Origin: an uncultured bacterium
Lineage (GTDB): Bacteria > Bacillota > Clostridia > Lachnospirales > Lachnospiraceae
Assembly: GCA_937893485.1 (NCBI GenBank)
Contig: CALBJL010000234.1
Location: 1-9,970, forward strand
Reading direction: 5' to 3'
DNA: 9,970 bases
The stretch's first letter is position 1. Every line of letters begins with the position of its first letter. Under the pieces are notes generated by a model. It was given only the letters and a program-made list of their open reading frames with translations, was not told where the DNA came from and made no database searches. The translations under genes and the position numbers were made by a program. This document shows positions 1 through 6,667 of the stretch, piece after piece.

Positions 1-151
1 CATTCATGCAAGCATGATGTCCTCGTTTTTTAATCCATGGCTGAACTGTTACCATATTTTATTGTAAGCAACAGATTGGGAGATTATGCAAATATAGGCA
101 TATTTTACAAAAATCAGAGTAAATTGGTACAAAGCAGACAGGAGGGCGCAG
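1..151. other. Leader upstream of the BofA-family gene
   Basis: No gene is supported here. A short reading frame open at the window edge ends at a TAA (31-33) and could be the last codons of an upstream gene, but it is too short to identify. A weak hexamer pair, TTGGGA (76-81) and CATATT (99-104) with a 17-nt spacer, is the best promoter candidate for the next gene; each box matches the sigma-A consensus at only 4 of 6 positions. An AGGAGGG ribosome site lies at 140-146. Confidence 0.3.
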
Positions 152-424
152 ATGGATACAATGACCGGTATGCTGCTAATTGTAGCAGCCTGTGTGGCGG
201 TGCTTTTTATCAGCATCATGCGCAGAAAAGCCGCATTTTTACTGCATTTTCTGGTTCGGGTGATCGTGGGGGCGTTTGCGATCATGGCGACCAACAGCGC
301 GATGGCATCGATAGGGGTGAGTGTATTTGTAGGGCTGAACTTATGGAGCCTGCTCACGGTCGGAACCTTGGGAATCGGAGGTTTCGGGATGCTTTATGCA
401 ATTTTACTGTACATGAACCTGTAG
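152..424 (+). CDS. bofA: BofA-family (pro-sigma-K processing inhibitor-like) membrane protein
   Basis: A 90-residue, almost entirely hydrophobic protein with about three membrane segments (residues 4-21, 30-48, 63-88). The C-terminal half contains GLNLWSLLTVGTLGIGGFG, which fits the BofA family pattern of a Gly-Asn-rich stretch followed by VG.LGI.G and a last hydrophobic helix. In Bacillus, BofA sits in the mother-cell-derived forespore membrane and holds the SpoIVFB protease inactive; family members also occur in clostridia where the role is less clear. The ATG at 152 is chosen because AGGAGGG (140-146) precedes it at good spacing. The gene stands apart from the pilus genes: it has its own leader, and a palindrome and a promoter follow its stop codon. 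In many Firmicutes it lies next to recR, which cannot be seen here. Family call is fairly sure; a sporulation role is inference. Confidence 0.8.
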   Translation: MDTMTGMLLIVAACVAVLFISIMRRKAAFLLHFLVRVIVGAFAIMATNSAMASIGVSVFVGLNLWSLLTVGTLGIGGFGMLYAILLYMNL

Positions 425-457
425 TATTGCGAAAAAAATTTTTTTCGTGATACTACA
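420..457. repeat. 38-nt palindrome with A7T7 centre, possible operator or terminator
   Basis: The left arm (420-438) and right arm (439-457) are complementary over 19 positions with only two departures, both of which would be G-U pairs in RNA. The centre is AAAAAAATTTTTTT (432-445). It starts at the last codon of the BofA-family gene and ends exactly where the -35 box of the next promoter begins. It could form a hairpin that ends the upstream transcript, although the stem is AT-rich and no U-run follows. It could equally be a protein-binding site, or an A-tract UP-type element for the promoter. Confidence 0.7.
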
Positions 458-486
458 TGGACAGCGTCCGCATTCTCAACTATAAT
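458..486 (+). promoter_or_regulatory. Predicted sigma-A promoter of the pilus operon
   Basis: TGGACA (458-463, 5 of 6 to consensus) and TATAAT (481-486, perfect) are separated by exactly 17 nt. Transcription would start near 493, leaving an untranslated leader of about 55 nt before the first ATG at 547. The next genes follow without a gap larger than 85 nt, so this is the likely main promoter. The A/T-rich core of the adjacent palindrome lies about 50-60 nt upstream of the predicted start site, where UP elements act. Confidence 0.65.
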
Positions 487-546
487 TTCACTACAATCTA
501 TCAGATCTTAATTCTGTAAATCAAAAGTTTCAGGTACTATATTCAC

Positions 547-1566
547 ATGTTTTCACACATTGATCCTCATGTGGGATCAGCGTTTCAGGAGTATTCGTTA
601 CAAAGGGAGGTGCTACAGATACAGACGAAACTGGCAATTTTAGATCGGGAGATCGGGGAAGGTCTCAGCACTTATCTGATGCTGCATGATTATGGTCTGC
701 AGCCGGTGTTATGCGACAGCCCACAGGAATTGTATCAGTCCGGAGCATTGGTTGGACTGGTAGGAGCTGCCTATCATGATATGCTGCGGGACACGGAAGC
801 TGCCGATGGCGGCATACAGCTTTTTTTGCTGGGGGAACATGGGATATCACCCTACCAGCCGGCGGATGCGCTGATCCGTGAGCTTTACCGGCAGTCATTG
901 GAGCGGCAGATCTGTCTGCCCGGTGCTGTTCGCACGCTGCATGCCCATAGGGAGCTGGTGGCGATCTGTTCGCCGCATGCGTATGATCAGCAGACCGCAT
1001 TTGCAGTCGTCTACAGCCTGTTGCGCTCGGAGCAGACACGTACGTTATATCTGGACTTTACCTATTATAATGGCTTTTTTGACATCGCGGATCACAATGT
1101 GGGAGATCTGTTTTATGAGATGCACAAGCATACACAGTCGATTGGCAGTCTGCTACCGGCATTTGTCAGGACAAGCAGCTCATTGGATTATATCCCGCCG
1201 GTTCGCGTGCAGATGGATCTGGAAGATTTGACAGGAAAAGACTTTACACAACTGTTTGGGCAGTTGCTGCAGGAGAGTGAATATGGGCTGATCGTGGTAA
1301 ATCTGCCATGCAGACCCAGCTTCCTTCGGGTGGTATATGACAGCTGCAGTTGTATGTATAGTCTCCAGCGGGAGGGGATTTTGTACGATCGTGCACAGAC
1401 CCGCCTGTTGGAAGATCTCGGCTTGGAGAGCGGTCAGGCATCGCTGTCCAATCTGAAGGTCATTCCGATGCCGGCGATCAGCGGCAGTTTTTCACTGGAT
1501 GCGTCCATGTATGAAGAATTGCTGTTTGGTGAGATGGCAGCATTTATAAGAAAGGAAATACTATGA
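547..1566 (+). CDS. cpaE: CpaE/TadZ-like pilus localisation protein with degenerate P-loop
   Basis: A 339-residue protein from ATG 547. Residues about 28-100 (start LAILDREIGEGLSTYL) look like the receiver-like domain of TadZ/CpaE; the rest is a MinD/ParA-like fold. The fold is recognised by LVAICSP (138-143), TLYLDF (166-171), the YIPPV...DL stretch (215-226) and YGLIVVNLP (246-254), an order typical of the Lachnospiraceae form. The Walker A position reads SPHAYDQQT (142-150): it lacks the glycines and the lysine, so ATP binding is doubtful. TadZ proteins normally mark where the pilus is built and contact the ATPase. The start is uncertain: ATG 547 has only a weak AGGT upstream, while a strong AGGGAGG (604-610) stands 8 nt before an in-frame ATA (619, residue 25), just before the first domain. 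The stop overlaps the next gene by 4 nt. Confidence 0.8.
   Translation: MFSHIDPHVGSAFQEYSLQREVLQIQTKLAILDREIGEGLSTYLMLHDYGLQPVLCDSPQELYQSGALVGLVGAAYHDMLRDTEAADGGIQLFLLGEHGISPYQPADALIRELYRQSLERQICLPGAVRTLHAHRELVAICSPHAYDQQTAFAVVYSLLRSEQTRTLYLDFTYYNGFFDIADHNVGDLFYEMHKHTQSIGSLLPAFVRTSSSLDYIPPVRVQMDLEDLTGKDFTQLFGQLLQESEYGLIVVNLPCRPSFLRVVYDSCSCMYSLQREGILYDRAQTRLLEDLGLESGQASLSNLKVIPMPAISGSFSLDASMYEELLFGEMAAFIRKEIL
604..610 (+). promoter_or_regulatory. Strong ribosome-binding sequence inside the annotated cpaE start
   Basis: AGGGAGG lies inside the reading frame that opens at ATG 547, 8 nt before an in-frame ATA codon at 619 and overlapping an in-frame GTG at 610. Neither ATG nor TTG follows it at usable distance in this frame. 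It may be chance, or it may mark the true start of the CpaE-like protein at a rare ATA codon. Confidence 0.4.
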
Positions 1567-2783
1567 TGCAGGGATACACACAAACGGTTCAAAGGAGCGT
1601 GTTAGAACGCATGGATGTGTCACGCGAGCTGACGGATGGGGAATTGTGGGAGCTTATCGATGAGGCGATCACGGAGCACGCATCACCGGCGGCTTCCCTA
1701 CACATGCGAGAGACAGCCAGACAACAGGTGTTTCATGCACTCAGAGGTCTGGATGTATTGCAGGAGCTTGTGGAGGACCCGCAGATCACAGAGATCATGG
1801 TGAACGGCTGCGATCATATTTTTTATGAAAAAGCAGGCAGAATCTACCGCTGGGAGAAGCAATTTCCCTCCAAGGACAAGCTGGAGGATGTGATCCAGTC
1901 GATCGTGGCTGCGGGCAATCGTATGGTTAATGAGTCGATGCCGATTGTAGATACAAGGCTGCGGGACGGTTCGCGGGTCAATATCGTGCTGGAGCCGATC
2001 GCGATCGATGGGTCGGTAATCACCATCCGGAAATTTCCGGCGCAGCCGATGCAGATGGAGGATCTGCTAAGGATCAGATCTCTGTCCGGACAGATGGCAG
2101 AATGGCTGCGGGCATTGGTCATTTCCGGTTACAACGTGTTTGTGTCCGGAGGGACAGGATCTGGGAAAACAACGTTTTTAAACGCCTTATCCGGTTATAT
2201 TCCGTCTGATGAGCGCGTTGTGACGATCGAGGATTCCGCAGAATTGCAGCTTCGCGGGATTGCGAATCTCGTGCGGCTGGAGACACGGGTGTCCAACTTG
2301 GAAAGTGTAGCGGAAATATCGATCCGCCAGTTGATCCGCACGGCACTTCGTATGCGTCCTGACCGGATTATTGTCGGCGAATGCAGGGGCGCGGAGGCGC
2401 TGGATATGCTGCAGGCGATGAATACCGGACATGACGGGTCACTCAGTACCGGACATGCCAATTCGTGTCAGGATATGCTCCGGCGGTTGGAAACGATGGT
2501 GCTCATGGGGATGGAGCTGCCGGTCAGTGCGATCCGTGCACAGATCGCCTCCGGCATCGATATCCTCGTGCATCTGGGGAGGCTGCGTGACCGGACGCGA
2601 AAGGTGCTTGACATTATGGAGCTTGACGGCATGGAGGACGGTGAGATCCGTTTAAATCCGCTCTATCATTTTGAGGAAACCGGAGAATGTGAGGGCAGGA
2701 TCGTCGGTGAATGGCGGCAGCAGCATCCGCTGCTTCACACGGACAAGCTGATCGCCGCCGGATGGGAGGGACAGCTTGCGTGA
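1563..2783 (+). CDS. cpaF: CpaF/TadA secretion ATPase
   Basis: A 406-residue hexameric ATPase of the type II/IV secretion superfamily, cytoplasmic, that drives pilin extrusion through the TadB/TadC platform. The N-terminal part (about 50-180) holds the usual DPxITEIMVN (72-81), DTRLRDGSRVN (130-140) and ITIRKF (153-158) stretches of CpaF. The RecA-like domain has Walker A GGTGSGKT (196-203), the Asp box TIEDSAEL (221-228), Walker B RIIVGECRGAEALDML (268-283) with Glu273, and the His box NTGHDGSLSTGHAN (287-300). All catalytic motifs are intact and the length is normal. The ATG at 1563 overlaps the cpaE stop as ATGA; a second ATG at 1566 is equally well placed behind AAAGGA (1551-1556). Function is certain at family level. 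Confidence 0.97.
   Translation: MMQGYTQTVQRSVLERMDVSRELTDGELWELIDEAITEHASPAASLHMRETARQQVFHALRGLDVLQELVEDPQITEIMVNGCDHIFYEKAGRIYRWEKQFPSKDKLEDVIQSIVAAGNRMVNESMPIVDTRLRDGSRVNIVLEPIAIDGSVITIRKFPAQPMQMEDLLRIRSLSGQMAEWLRALVISGYNVFVSGGTGSGKTTFLNALSGYIPSDERVVTIEDSAELQLRGIANLVRLETRVSNLESVAEISIRQLIRTALRMRPDRIIVGECRGAEALDMLQAMNTGHDGSLSTGHANSCQDMLRRLETMVLMGMELPVSAIRAQIASGIDILVHLGRLRDRTRKVLDIMELDGMEDGEIRLNPLYHFEETGECEGRIVGEWRQQHPLLHTDKLIAAGWEGQLA
2764..2770 (+). promoter_or_regulatory. Ribosome site fixing a TTG start for TadB
   Basis: GGGAGGG lies 5 nt before TTG 2776, inside the last codons of the ATPase gene. No ATG stands nearby in this frame, so this site decides the non-standard start and couples TadB translation to the ATPase. 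Confidence 0.7.
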
Positions 2784-3522
2784 TTACCGGAATTATCACT
2801 ATTCACCGCGTGAGCGGATGCGCTATTTTTTGGAAGCGGCTGTGTGGATCGCACTGGTGAGCGAGCTGTTCTATCATTCGTGGCTTGCCTTATGTCTTCT
2901 CATACCGTTTTATCCGGTTTATTTAAAAATCCGGGCAAGGCGGCTGCTGCAACAGCAAAAGCAGGAGCTTTGCATACAGTTCAAAGAAACGATTCTCGCG
3001 GTCGCCGCCGCACTAAACGCAGGATATTCGGTAGAAAATGCATGGCGGGAGGCGCATGGGGAGATGGTGCGGATGTATGGAACGGACGCGCTGATGGTAC
3101 AGGAACTACAGCATATACTGGCACATCTGGCGCTGAATGTGCCGTTGGAGCAGTTGTTGGGAGATTTCGCGGAGCGCAGTGATATGGAGGATGTGAACAG
3201 CTTTTGTCAGGTATTTTTCTTCGCGAAGCGAAGCGGCGGTGATTTTATCGGAATTATCCGAAAGACGGCTGTCCGCATTGGGGAAAAGATCGACCTGCAA
3301 AGACAGCTGCAGGCAGATCTGGCGGCGCGGCGGCTGGAGAGCCGTGTGATGAATTTAATGCCAATGGGGATTTTATTGTATCTGAAAGTGACTTCACCCG
3401 GCTATTTTGATGTGTTGTATGGAAATGTGGCGGGCGTTTGTGTGATGAGCGTCTGTCTGGCGGTTTATCTGGCGGCGTATGCCTTATCTGAGCGGATGAT
3501 GGAACAAATCATGCAGATATAG
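2776..3522 (+). CDS. tadB: TadB, type II secretion F-domain platform protein
   Basis: A 248-residue inner-membrane protein with the T2SF domain over roughly residues 66-190. Features typical of TadB are seen: two hydrophobic segments near the N-terminus (20-33 and 35-50), a cytoplasmic helical core with ETILAVAAALNAGYSVENAW (71-90) and VFFFAKRSGGDFIGIIRKTA (146-165), and two C-terminal membrane helices (about 194-206 and 217-236). With TadC it forms the membrane base that the ATPase rotates or pushes against. The start is TTG 2776, behind GGGAGGG (2764-2770); the first 8 nt overlap the end of the ATPase gene. The protein is somewhat shorter than proteobacterial TadB, as expected for Gram-positive forms. 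Confidence 0.93.
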   Translation: MRDYRNYHYSPRERMRYFLEAAVWIALVSELFYHSWLALCLLIPFYPVYLKIRARRLLQQQKQELCIQFKETILAVAAALNAGYSVENAWREAHGEMVRMYGTDALMVQELQHILAHLALNVPLEQLLGDFAERSDMEDVNSFCQVFFFAKRSGGDFIGIIRKTAVRIGEKIDLQRQLQADLAARRLESRVMNLMPMGILLYLKVTSPGYFDVLYGNVAGVCVMSVCLAVYLAAYALSERMMEQIMQI

Positions 3523-3542
3523 TACGCGCATTAAATTGAAAA

Positions 3543-3548
3543 GAGGGG
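3543..3548 (+). promoter_or_regulatory. Ribosome site placing the TadC start at ATG 3554
   Basis: GAGGGG stands 5 nt before ATG 3554. The frame stays open upstream to a TTG at 3536, but that codon has no ribosome site, so the ATG is preferred. Confidence 0.7.
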
Positions 3549-3553
3549 AAAAT

Positions 3554-4855
3554 ATGTATCTATGTATAGGAGTTGCAATGATTGGAGTGATTTTCTATAT
3601 CTGGTCTGTCAGAAAAGGGAGGCGGGAGACATGGGGAATCTATGCGCTGATTTTGATTGTCAGCGGAGGGCTTGGCTGTCTGGCTGCGGTAAACGCGCGG
3701 AGCGGGCAGACGGCGGTATCCGGGGAGGGGCTTGAGATCGGGATCGACCGTCCGGAGCCCGGTGGCGGTTCGCTGGAGCAGGACTATGAGCTGCGTGTGG
3801 ATGATTTACAGATCAAAGAACCGTATCAGGTTGTAGTGGAGAACCGCCATCTGACAAAACAGGAGCTGGAAACGCTGTTTGAGCAGGCGGTCACAGAACT
3901 GGAGCAGACGTTTTTAGGTGAAAATGAGTCTCTGGACTGCATTACGCATCCGGTCGGGTTTCCGGCAGATGTGTTGGATGGCAGGGTCAATGTCGGCTGG
4001 ACACTTGACCGTTATGACGCGGTCAATCTAAACGGGGAATTGCAGCGGGAGACGCTGACCGACTGTGGCACGCTCGTGTGCGCGACGGCGGCACTGGAAT
4101 ACGAAGGTGCGGAGGCGCTACACCAGTTTTCGTTTATGGTCTATCCGCCGGAGCAGTCGGAGGCAGAGACATTTTATGATCTGCTCAGACAGACGCTCGC
4201 GGAGGAAAATGCTTCTACGGATGCCGTATTCTGTCTGCCCGTGGATGTTGGCGGACACAGGCTCATATGGAAAGCCGCGCGGAATCAAACGCCTTATCAA
4301 ATACTTGGGCTGGGCATTGTGGCGGTCATAGGAATCATGATCGGCAGGAAAGAGGATGTGCGCAGGCGGGAGCAGCACCGCAGGGAGCTGCTGCTGGCGG
4401 AATATCCGCAGATGCTCGGACAGATGTCGTTGCTCATCGGAGCCGGAATGACGGTAGGCTATGCCTGGGAGCGGCTGGTGCGCAGCTATGAGGAACGGGG
4501 AAAAGGGAGAGCCTCTACCCGTGAACAGCCGGTCTATGAGGAGATGTGTACGACCTATCACCAGATCAGGGATGGGATCAGTGAGCGCGCCGCCTATGAG
4601 CAGTTTGGCGAGCGGCTGCAGCTATCGGTATACCGCCGGTTTTCTACATTGCTGGTGCAGAACCTGCGAAAAGGTACGGCAGGGCTTGGCAGGCTGCTCG
4701 AAAAAGAGATGCAGGAGGCATTGGATGCGCAGGAGAGCAATATCAAAAAGCGCGGCGAGGAGCTGCAGACCAAGCTGCTGCTGCCAATGATGCTCATGCT
4801 GGGGCTGGTCGTGGTGATCATAATGATCCCCGCGCTGGCGAGCTTTCAGATATAA
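3554..4855 (+). CDS. tadC: TadC, F-domain platform protein with extra Ig-like domain
   Basis: A 433-residue membrane protein. The C-terminal part is a clear T2SF domain: a membrane helix (248-263), YPQMLGQMSLLIGAGMTVGY (284-303), the cytoplasmic helices with FSTLLVQNLRKGTAGL (363-378), and a last membrane helix (408-428). Ahead of it are two short membrane helices (1-18, 28-46) and then about 200 residues not found in ordinary TadC. Residues about 100-198 read LTKQELETLFEQAV, FLGENESLD, an INxGW-like NVGWTLDRYD, then strand-like stretches ending in FSFMVYP. This order resembles the atrophied bacterial Ig-like domains of Gram-positive surface proteins. Placed between membrane helices, it should face the cell wall. 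The domain reading is inference by eye; the TadC part is secure. A 31-nt gap separates it from tadB. Confidence 0.9.
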   Translation: MYLCIGVAMIGVIFYIWSVRKGRRETWGIYALILIVSGGLGCLAAVNARSGQTAVSGEGLEIGIDRPEPGGGSLEQDYELRVDDLQIKEPYQVVVENRHLTKQELETLFEQAVTELEQTFLGENESLDCITHPVGFPADVLDGRVNVGWTLDRYDAVNLNGELQRETLTDCGTLVCATAALEYEGAEALHQFSFMVYPPEQSEAETFYDLLRQTLAEENASTDAVFCLPVDVGGHRLIWKAARNQTPYQILGLGIVAVIGIMIGRKEDVRRREQHRRELLLAEYPQMLGQMSLLIGAGMTVGYAWERLVRSYEERGKGRASTREQPVYEEMCTTYHQIRDGISERAAYEQFGERLQLSVYRRFSTLLVQNLRKGTAGLGRLLEKEMQEALDAQESNIKKRGEELQTKLLLPMMLMLGLVVVIIMIPALASFQI

Positions 4856-4878
4856 TTCTTAGCTGATGGCAAAGTGAT

Positions 4879-4907
4879 TACACAGCAAAGCAATTATGAA
4901 ATATAAT
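4879..4907 (+). promoter_or_regulatory. Candidate internal promoter before the pilin gene
   Basis: A perfect TATAAT (4902-4907) is preceded, at 17 nt, by TACACA (4879-4884, 4 of 6). It sits in the largest intergenic gap of the operon (85 nt), just before the pilin, the product needed in greatest amount. The -35 box is weak, so this is a moderate prediction. Confidence 0.4.
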
Positions 4908-4940
4908 GATCAATTTTATGGTATATAGGAGGATTCGCAT

Positions 4941-5150
4941 ATGAAAAAATTGGATCTTTGGATCATCCGGTCCCGTATCCGTTTCGGGCAGGCGATGGAT
5001 GTGCTGGGAAATGAAAAAGGGATCGGAACGGTTGAAATGATACTGATTCTGGTCGTTTTGATCGGACTCGTGCTGATTTTTAAAGAAAAGCTGAATGCAC
5101 TGGTCGGAGATATTTTCAAGACGATCAGCAGCAAGAGTAAAAGTGTCTGA
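4941..5150 (+). CDS. flp: Flp1-type type IVb pilin
   Basis: A 69-residue small pilin, the main structural subunit of the pilus. It has a 27-residue basic leader, then a class III prepilin site: Gly27 followed by IGTVE, with the conserved Glu at +5 (Glu32). One hydrophobic helix (about 33-47) and a short tail FKEKLNALVGDIFKTISS follow. Mature length would be 42 residues, typical of Flp pilins. The sequence pattern matches the Flp1-like family of Gram-positive Tad loci. The ribosome site AGGAGG (4927-4932) at 8-nt spacing is among the best in the window, and a promoter candidate precedes it, both consistent with high expression. The last 8 nt overlap the next gene. There is only one pilin of this type here. 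Confidence 0.92.
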   Translation: MKKLDLWIIRSRIRFGQAMDVLGNEKGIGTVEMILILVVLIGLVLIFKEKLNALVGDIFKTISSKSKSV

Positions 5151-6666
5151 GCGGCGGACGCTGTCCGGCAGTATCACCGTATTTGCCAGCCTGTCACTGA
5201 TGCTGGTTGCATCGTTTTTGCTGGCGCTGCTAGAGAGTGCGCGCGTCAAAGGGCTGGAGGCGTACAGCGGGATGCATCGGGAAAATGCAGTGGAATCCGT
5301 TTTATCGGAGTACGACAGGGATTTGTTTGATCGTTTTGGCATATTTTTGCTGGACGGAGGCTATGGAAGCGGCGCTTTACAGTTTGCACAGATCGATGGG
5401 CGGCTGCTGGAGATCAGTCAGAAGAATTTGCGTCCGGAGGTTAGGGGACTGTCACTCCGTACAGCGCAGAACTTTTATCAGATGGATGTGACGCAGGCAC
5501 AGATGGAGCGGTATTTGCTGGCGACGGATGCTGACGGAGCACCGTTTCGGGCGATGGCGGCGGCATCTATGAAAGCGCGGTATCCGGCAGAGGTGTTACA
5601 GACGCTTTCGGAGCAATCTGGGCGTTCCGAGGCTGCAATGGATCAGGCAAAACAGAGCCAGTCGTCGATGGATGAGGCACAGCAGCAGATTGAGCAGGCA
5701 AAGAAGCAGGCAGCAGAGGCGGCGCAAAGCAGGGACTCTGCGGATCAGCCGGATACCGTTCCGGCAGAACCACCGGAAAATCCGATGGATATAGTCAAAG
5801 AACTAAAAAAGACAGATATTCTGACACTCGTTATGCCGGAGGGTGTGCGCGTATCCGGAAAACAGATCGACGGCAGCACCACATTAGAGCACCGGCAGCT
5901 CATACAGGGAAATGAGCCGTGGAGCGGATCGGCGGACTGGTATGAACCGGTCTTATATCAGCAGTTTTTGCAGACACAGTTTCGTTGCTTTACATCTGAA
6001 ACTGCGGGTGGCGGTGCACTTGACTATGAATTGGAATATATTGCGGCGGGAAAGGATTCGGATCATGCCAATCTCAAAAGTGTCGTGCGACGGCTGCTGT
6101 TACTGCGGGAGGGAGCCAATTTCCTCTATTTGCAGGCAGATGCCGCCAAACAGGCAGAGGCTTATGAGCTTGCGGCGGCGATCGCGGCAGCATTCGCGAT
6201 CGCACCGGTAACACCACTTCTCGCACAGGGCATTCTGGCGGCATGGGCGTATGCGGAGAGTATTCTGGATGTGCGGGCGCTGTTGTCCGGTGGCAGAGTT
6301 CCGTGGATCAAGACGGCGGAGAGCTGGAGCAGTGATTTGTCGGGCATCGGCGCACTGTTAGCCGGAAATGCGCAGGCAAAGACGACAGAGAGCGGCGATG
6401 ACTATGCCGGATATCTGCAAAAGCTGCTGTACTTCACATCTGCGCGTGCGTCCAACTACCGCGCAATGGATCTGATGGAGTGGTATCGGGCAGGCTGCGG
6501 TGAGGGGCAGATCCGCATGGATGCCATGATCGTGACATTTCGCGCAGCGTTTTGTTATGAGGCACAGCCGTTGTTTTCCAGACTGGTCACCTTGCAGCGG
6601 TTATCGGTAGACCGGCTGGAGTTTGCGGCGTCTGCGACCGGCAGCTATTTCAAAAAGAATCAATGA
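5143..6666 (+). CDS. DUF5702-family Tad-locus protein
   Basis: A 507-residue protein found in Gram-positive Tad loci; its function is not established. It begins like a pseudopilin: SGSITVFASLSLMLVASFLL (8-27) is one membrane helix after a short basic head, with a possible cleavage after Gly9, but Phe replaces the Glu normally at +5. Family hallmarks follow: ESARVKGLEAY (31-41), VLSEYDRDLFDRFGIFLLDG (53-72), and LAQGILAAWAYAESILDVRA (360-379). In between is a Gln/Ala-rich probable coiled coil (158-197) and a Pro-rich linker (203-214). The bulk should lie outside the membrane. The GTG at 5143 is chosen because it opens right before the basic head and overlaps the pilin stop by 8 nt (GTGTCTGA), as at the cpaF/tadB junction; its ribosome site is weak. 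An upstream ATG at 5095 would run 56 nt into the pilin gene and is less likely. Confidence 0.82.
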   Translation: MSERRTLSGSITVFASLSLMLVASFLLALLESARVKGLEAYSGMHRENAVESVLSEYDRDLFDRFGIFLLDGGYGSGALQFAQIDGRLLEISQKNLRPEVRGLSLRTAQNFYQMDVTQAQMERYLLATDADGAPFRAMAAASMKARYPAEVLQTLSEQSGRSEAAMDQAKQSQSSMDEAQQQIEQAKKQAAEAAQSRDSADQPDTVPAEPPENPMDIVKELKKTDILTLVMPEGVRVSGKQIDGSTTLEHRQLIQGNEPWSGSADWYEPVLYQQFLQTQFRCFTSETAGGGALDYELEYIAAGKDSDHANLKSVVRRLLLLREGANFLYLQADAAKQAEAYELAAAIAAAFAIAPVTPLLAQGILAAWAYAESILDVRALLSGGRVPWIKTAESWSSDLSGIGALLAGNAQAKTTESGDDYAGYLQKLLYFTSARASNYRAMDLMEWYRAGCGEGQIRMDAMIVTFRAAFCYEAQPLFSRLVTLQRLSVDRLEFAASATGSYFKKNQ

Positions 6667-6667
6667 C

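Noticed and set aside
4..31. Hairpin TCATGC-AA-GCATGA followed by a run of six T
   Set aside because: The stem is short, the loop too tight, and eight bases separate it from the T-run, so it is not a convincing terminator for an upstream gene.
37..450. A 137-codon + strand frame overlapping the BofA-family gene
   Set aside because: It lies in another frame over a clear BofA-family gene that has a strong ribosome site, and its translation shows no membrane or domain pattern.
4118..4561. A 147-codon minus-strand frame
   Set aside because: It is antisense to the secure TadC gene, has no domain signature, and arises from codon bias in the opposite frame.
4878..5342. A 154-codon minus-strand frame across the pilin and DUF5702 start
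   Set aside because: It is antisense to a pilin with textbook motifs, and its Ser-rich sequence looks like the complement of coding DNA.
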